A DNA stretch of 8,082 nucleotides. Origin: JAYUHK01 sp043767025. GTDB taxonomy: Bacteria > Bacteroidota > Bacteroidia > Chitinophagales > Saprospiraceae. Positions 5,839 through 8,082 of the stretch are shown piece by piece. The stretch lies in NCBI GenBank assembly GCA_043767025.1, contig JAYUHK010000016.1, positions 1 through 8,082 on the forward strand, in the 5' to 3' direction. The notes under the pieces are model-generated. The model was not told the origin of the DNA. It was given only the letters and a program-made list of their open reading frames with translations, and made no database searches. The translations under genes and the position numbers were made by a program. Within the stretch, counting starts at the first letter, position 1. The number at the start of each line of letters is the position of its first letter.

Positions 5839-6813
5839 CTACAATGTGGATTTTTTTTGATTCTGAAAAACTAAAACTGTCATCACATAAGAAACCGAAA
5901 AAAGCAACACCGCAAACAGTAAATGCAAAGGTTGCAGCGCAGGCGGAATACCAAAATGGTGCATCGAAATACCAAAAGCTACTTCGCTAAAAAGCAAAAT
6001 CAAAAGTGCGTAAGAATAGTTTTTCAACATCAAATGTGTAGAAAAATAAGCCCGAAGTTGGTACGTCCAAAAAAACATCATCGCCGCCAAAACGTAGTAA
6101 AAATACTTATGCACATTGTAAGCACCTGTCAAGGCTGCCACCCACGCGCTTCGCTGTTCGTACCCAAGTTGTTTAGAAATGCTATCCACTTGCTCTCGAA
6201 CTTGACTTCCCATCACGATTTGAGCAAAAATTAATCCCGTAACACAAACACTTATCCAAGCATTTTGAGAAGTAAAAACGCTTCTATTGGCTTGACTATT
6301 CGTGTTTTGTATTCGTGTGTGTGCCAACAGTGTAGCAGTTATCAACACTATCAATATCAGCAACGCCAGCACCATGTGGACGGTAATCATTCCTGTGTGC
6401 AAATTACTTTTTACTACTTTGCCGCCCAACCAACCTTGCACCAACACCAAAATCAAACCAGCAGCAGACAAGTAAAAAATTCGCTTATCCACACGTCGCA
6501 ATGGAATAGAAAACGCAAACGTCAGCAAAATAAAAAAACCAATCAACACTCCGACAAGCCGATTGAGGTATTCCGTCCAAGTTTTATACACATTGAAGTC
6601 CGTGTTGGCATAGCTTTGTGCATAAATTTCCTGATAGTTGGCGGGCAGTTGGCTCACGTCGGTCGGCGGCACCCAAACCCCAAAACACTTGGGCCAATCG
6701 GGACAGCCCATGCCTGCGCCCGTGCTGCGCACCAGACCGCCTACCCAGATTAAGAAAATAACTGCCACCACAGTCACAAAAGCCATTCGGCGATAACGAT
6801 TTAAGTTTTTCAT
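5839..6813 (-). CDS. ctaA: Heme A synthase, CtaA/COX15 family
   Basis: This integral membrane enzyme oxidises the methyl group of heme O to the formyl group of heme A, for aa3-type cytochrome c oxidase. The 324-residue protein has about eight membrane segments in two four-helix halves. Family marks are GGLVRSTGAGMGCPDWPKCFG at 25-45, with a Cys37/Cys43 pair in the first outer loop (a disulfide pair in Bacillus CtaA), WTEYLNRLVG at 79-88 with conserved Glu81, His146 (TVHMVLAL), His235 (NVHKYFYY) and His297 (PLHLLF). Of the four usual heme-ligand histidines, the first (in EY-HRL) is Asn84 here. I believe this change is common in Bacteroidota relatives. The ATG at 6813 is followed at once by the first helix, and a -7-like box lies about 25 bases upstream. 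It is transcribed divergently from dtd across a 628-base gap. No other oxidase gene (ctaB, coxABC) is in the window. Confidence 0.94.
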   Translation of the reverse strand: MKNLNRYRRMAFVTVVAVIFLIWVGGLVRSTGAGMGCPDWPKCFGVWVPPTDVSQLPANYQEIYAQSYANTDFNVYKTWTEYLNRLVGVLIGFFILLTFAFSIPLRRVDKRIFYLSAAGLILVLVQGWLGGKVVKSNLHTGMITVHMVLALLILIVLITATLLAHTRIQNTNSQANRSVFTSQNAWISVCVTGLIFAQIVMGSQVREQVDSISKQLGYEQRSAWVAALTGAYNVHKYFYYVLAAMMFFWTYQLRAYFSTHLMLKNYSYALLILLFSEVAFGISMHHFGIPPALQPLHLLFAVLLFSVSYVMTVLVFQNQKKSTL

Positions 6814-6837
6814 CTATTCTTATTTTTTTCGACTTTG

Positions 6838-6845
6838 CAAAAGTA
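6838..6845 (-). promoter_or_regulatory. Possible -7 promoter box for heme A synthase gene
   Basis: On the - strand this reads TACTTTTG, an exact match to the Bacteroidota -7 consensus TAnnTTTG, 24 bases before the start codon, implying a 5' leader of roughly 18 bases. The DNA 19-22 bases further upstream reads TAAA, so no -33 TTG/TTTG box is found. The assignment rests on one box only. Confidence 0.35.
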
Positions 6846-6890
6846 AGCCACTCGAAGCGATTTTTTATTTTTGAAAATTTTGTTCGCTAA

Positions 6891-6950
6891 TAATCACTTA
6901 ATAATATATAATTAGAAATACATAATAAAAATACATTACCATTAAAGATG
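6891..6950. other. AT-rich tract, candidate duplex-unwinding element (left)
   Basis: About 85 % A+T over 60 bases (9 G/C), with the ATAATATATAATTAG core at 6901-6915 free of C. It lies on the heme A synthase side of the DnaA-box cluster. It may equally be ordinary A/T-rich upstream DNA. Confidence 0.3.
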
Positions 6951-7014
6951 TTAGTATGTTGGTATCTTTTTCGTTCCTTTGTAAGTCCAAAAGTTACTAC
7001 TTTCTAAACAAGAT

Positions 7015-7023
7015 TTGTCCACA
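7015..7023 (+). promoter_or_regulatory. DnaA-box-like site TTGTCCACA
   Basis: One mismatch (position 3) to the consensus TTATCCACA. It is the leftmost member of the intergenic cluster and lies about 65 bases right of the left AT-rich tract. Confidence 0.35.
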
Positions 7024-7118
7024 GTAGTTTTTAATAAATCATCTTAAAATATATTCAGCCAACGGATATTTTTTTTACTAAAATAAACAATATTAGCTAC
7101 TTACGCAATAAGTGTTTC

Positions 7119-7127
7119 TTATCCAAA
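7119..7127 (+). promoter_or_regulatory. DnaA-box-like site TTATCCAAA
   Basis: One mismatch (position 8) to TTATCCACA. It is 14 bases start to start from the exact box at 7133, in the same orientation, giving a closely spaced pair. Confidence 0.35.
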
Positions 7128-7132
7128 AGCAT

Positions 7133-7141
7133 TTATCCACA
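7133..7141 (+). promoter_or_regulatory. Exact consensus DnaA box TTATCCACA
   Basis: Perfect match to the high-affinity DnaA box, in the middle of the gene-free region and paired with the near-match at 7119. With equal base frequencies an exact 9-mer is expected about once per 130 kb on both strands. Confidence 0.5.
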
Positions 7142-7316
7142 ATCTTGTAAATAAGTGGAAATAAAACTTAACAAACAAATGTGGAATGAAAAAGATGTTT
7201 TAATTTTGTGAGTTAGCTGCTCAAAACTTGCTGGACTTTCCACCATTTTTGTTCCGTTGCCCTTCAAGGTGTTTGTAGCGGTTTTGCTTTGTGGAAAGAA
7301 GTGCATAAAAAGCTAC

Positions 7317-7325
7317 TTATCCACG
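7317..7325 (+). promoter_or_regulatory. DnaA-box-like site TTATCCACG
   Basis: One mismatch at the last base. It has the same orientation as the other intergenic sites and lies about 25 bases left of the right AT-rich tract. Confidence 0.4.
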
Positions 7326-7350
7326 TTATTTTCAGCAAGCTCTGTGTGTA

Positions 7351-7400
7351 AATTTTATTTATTAGTTATTGATTATCAGTTACTTATACATATAAAATAT
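7351..7400. other. AT-rich tract, candidate duplex-unwinding element (right)
   Basis: Six G/C in 50 bases. AGTTACT (7378-7384) and AGTAACT (7411-7417) form a 7-base inverted repeat across its right half. The tract also lies 40-90 bases before dtd, so it may simply hold the dtd promoter; I found no box pair with correct spacing. Confidence 0.3.
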
Positions 7401-7441
7401 AATAGTTGTGAGTAACTTTTTCTAAACACCTACTTTTAGAC

Positions 7442-7894
7442 ATGAGAGCGATTATCCAAAGAGTCAGCCGCGCCAGTGTGGTAATAAACAGTGTGGAAAA
7501 GTCAAAGATAGGCTTTGGACTCCTTGTTTTGTTGGGCGTTGAGCCAAGCGACACTCCCGAAGACGTAGAGTGGCTGGCAGCAAAGATACTGAATTTGAGG
7601 ATTTTTGACGACGGTAACGGTCTGATGAATCTTTCGGCTGTGGATAAACAAGCAGAGTTGTTGGTGGTGAGTCAATTCACGCTTTTTGCGGCTACCAAAA
7701 AAGGCAATCGTCCTTCTTTCATTCGCGCCGCCAAACCAGAATTTGCCGTGCCGATGTACGAACAATTTGTTACAGAACTTCAAAAATTATCTTCGCTCAA
7801 TGTCCGCACAGGCGAGTTTGGAGCGGATATGAAAGTAGAGCTGCTCAACGACGGTCCAGTAACGATTTGGATAGATACCAAAAATAAGGAATAA
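7442..7894 (+). CDS. dtd: D-aminoacyl-tRNA deacylase
   Basis: This cytosolic proofreading enzyme hydrolyses D-aminoacyl-tRNA (and mischarged glycyl-tRNA-Ala), recycling tRNA and keeping D-amino acids out of proteins. The 150-residue length is normal for the DTD1 family. The two signature motifs that build the active site at the dimer interface are intact: SQFTLFA at 77-83 and NDGPVT at 136-141, including the Gly138-cis-Pro139 element that rejects L-amino acids. The N-terminal MRAIIQRVSRASV and the RTGEFGADM segment (122-130) are also typical. The ATG at 7442 fits the conserved N-terminus exactly. It follows the 628-base DnaA-box-rich gap and points away from it. Two DnaA-box-like words lie inside the gene (7492-7500 with one mismatch; 7639-7647 exact). 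No same-strand neighbour follows within 188 bases, so it may be monocistronic. Confidence 0.97.
   Translation: MRAIIQRVSRASVVINSVEKSKIGFGLLVLLGVEPSDTPEDVEWLAAKILNLRIFDDGNGLMNLSAVDKQAELLVVSQFTLFAATKKGNRPSFIRAAKPEFAVPMYEQFVTELQKLSSLNVRTGEFGADMKVELLNDGPVTIWIDTKNKE
7639..7647 (-). promoter_or_regulatory. Exact DnaA box (TTATCCACA on - strand) inside dtd
   Basis: TGTGGATAA on the + strand encodes part of Ala-Val-Asp-Lys in dtd. It is an exact consensus box in opposite orientation to the intergenic ones, about 300 bases beyond them. It could be part of an extended cluster or a coding coincidence. Confidence 0.3.
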
Positions 7895-8082
7895 GAGTCG
7901 AGTAATAAATATCGAATATCGAACACGGAACATCGAACAAAAAGATTTTGTATAGTGTGTTCGATATTTCTTATTCATTCCTAATAAGTTCTTACACTTA
8001 AATAGATGACATTTAATATTCGACATAATTCGTTGATTTTCAATAGTTTATGATGACTCAAAATTAAAAACTAAAAACTTAT
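7895..8082. other. Intergenic region downstream of dtd
   Basis: No gene is seen up to the window edge. The first 80 bases carry ATCGAA/TTCGAT words and the inverted repeat at 7915-7968, and AATATTCGACATAATTCG recurs near 8013-8030. The rest is A/T-rich with runs such as AAAATTAAAAACTAAAAAC near the end. No typical stem plus T-run terminator for dtd was found. Confidence 0.45.
7915..7968. repeat. Inverted repeat built on ATCGAAC words
   Basis: AATATCGAACAC (7915-7926) and GTGTTCGATATT (7957-7968) are exact 12-base reverse complements with 30 bases between them. The left side also holds direct repeats of ATCGAA (7911, 7918, 7932). Such CGAA-rich intergenic repeats are, from memory, frequent in Bacteroidota genomes. 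It may be a palindromic dispersed element or a stem that stabilises or ends the dtd transcript, although no T run follows. Confidence 0.6.

Larger units (their letters stand above)
6814..7441. other. Candidate replication origin (oriC-like) or DnaA-controlled region
   Basis: This is 628 bases without a gene between divergent transcription units. It holds DnaA-box-like 9-mers: TTATCCACA exact at 7133-7141, and one-mismatch sites TTGTCCACA (7015-7023), TTATCCAAA (7119-7127) and TTATCCACG (7317-7325). Weaker TGTGGAA sites lie at 7180 and 7290. The cluster is bracketed by very A/T-rich DNA: 6891-6930 has 4 G/C in 40 bases and 7351-7400 has 6 in 50, both fit for strand opening. Genes on both sides point away from it. 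dnaA and dnaN are not in the window, but Bacteroidota origins need not adjoin dnaA. It could instead be a DnaA-titrating site or simply a long regulatory gap. Confidence 0.45.

Noticed and set aside
5706..5990. + strand reading frame running into the 3' end of heme A synthase
   Set aside because: Lys/Thr-rich product from A-rich DNA that overlaps the real - strand gene by about 150 bases.
6265..6753. + strand reading frame of 162 codons opposite heme A synthase
   Set aside because: Gln/His-rich antisense shadow of hydrophobic membrane-segment codons; no family resemblance.
7787..8026. - strand 79-codon frame overlapping the dtd 3' end
   Set aside because: It spans the intergenic inverted repeat and the antisense of dtd; no domain is seen.
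1..8082. CRISPR arrays, tRNA or rRNA genes, complete insertion sequences
   Set aside because: No regularly spaced repeats, tRNA-like cloverleaf arms, rRNA motifs or transposase with terminal repeats were recognised by eye.

Overview
The window looks like part of a Bacteroidota chromosome, most likely a Cytophagales-type bacterium. The evidence is AT-rich intergenic DNA beside more GC-balanced genes, no Shine-Dalgarno-like sequences before most starts, a Bacteroidota-style -7 box (TAnnTTTG form) before the heme A synthase gene, and protein variants I associate with this phylum. The lineage is an inference, because there is no rRNA or other phylogenetic marker here.

Left part (1-4492, all + strand). 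A 271-base leader holds a repeated GTCTGGCGAAG word and a T-run/A-run hairpin. It is followed by type II 3-dehydroquinate dehydratase (aroQ, starting with TTG). After a 218-base gap comes a likely operon: a TolC-type outer membrane channel, a membrane-anchored periplasmic adaptor (HlyD/MacA type) and a TIGR04282/DUF2064 GT-A-fold transferase. The first two form the outer part of a tripartite exporter, but no inner membrane pump is encoded in the window.

Middle part (4489-6813, - strand). A PD-(D/E)XK (Rpn/PDDEXK_2) nuclease-like protein with a C-terminal heptad coiled coil lies tail to tail with the transferase, and their stop codons overlap. After 477 bases without a gene comes a CtaA/COX15-type heme A synthase.

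Right part (6814-8082). A 628-base gene-free region separates the divergent heme A synthase and D-aminoacyl-tRNA deacylase (dtd) genes. It carries a cluster of DnaA-box-like 9-mers (one exact TTATCCACA and three one-mismatch sites) between two stretches of about 85-90 % A+T. More consensus boxes lie in both flanking genes. This is the most interesting signal in the window and is a candidate replication origin or DnaA-controlled region. Downstream of dtd is an intergenic repeat built on TTCGAT/ATCGAA words with a 12-base inverted repeat.

The genes are mostly ordinary housekeeping and envelope functions. I see no clear undescribed multi-gene system. The best leads are the DnaA-box cluster, the orphan adaptor/TolC pair, and the small repeats.
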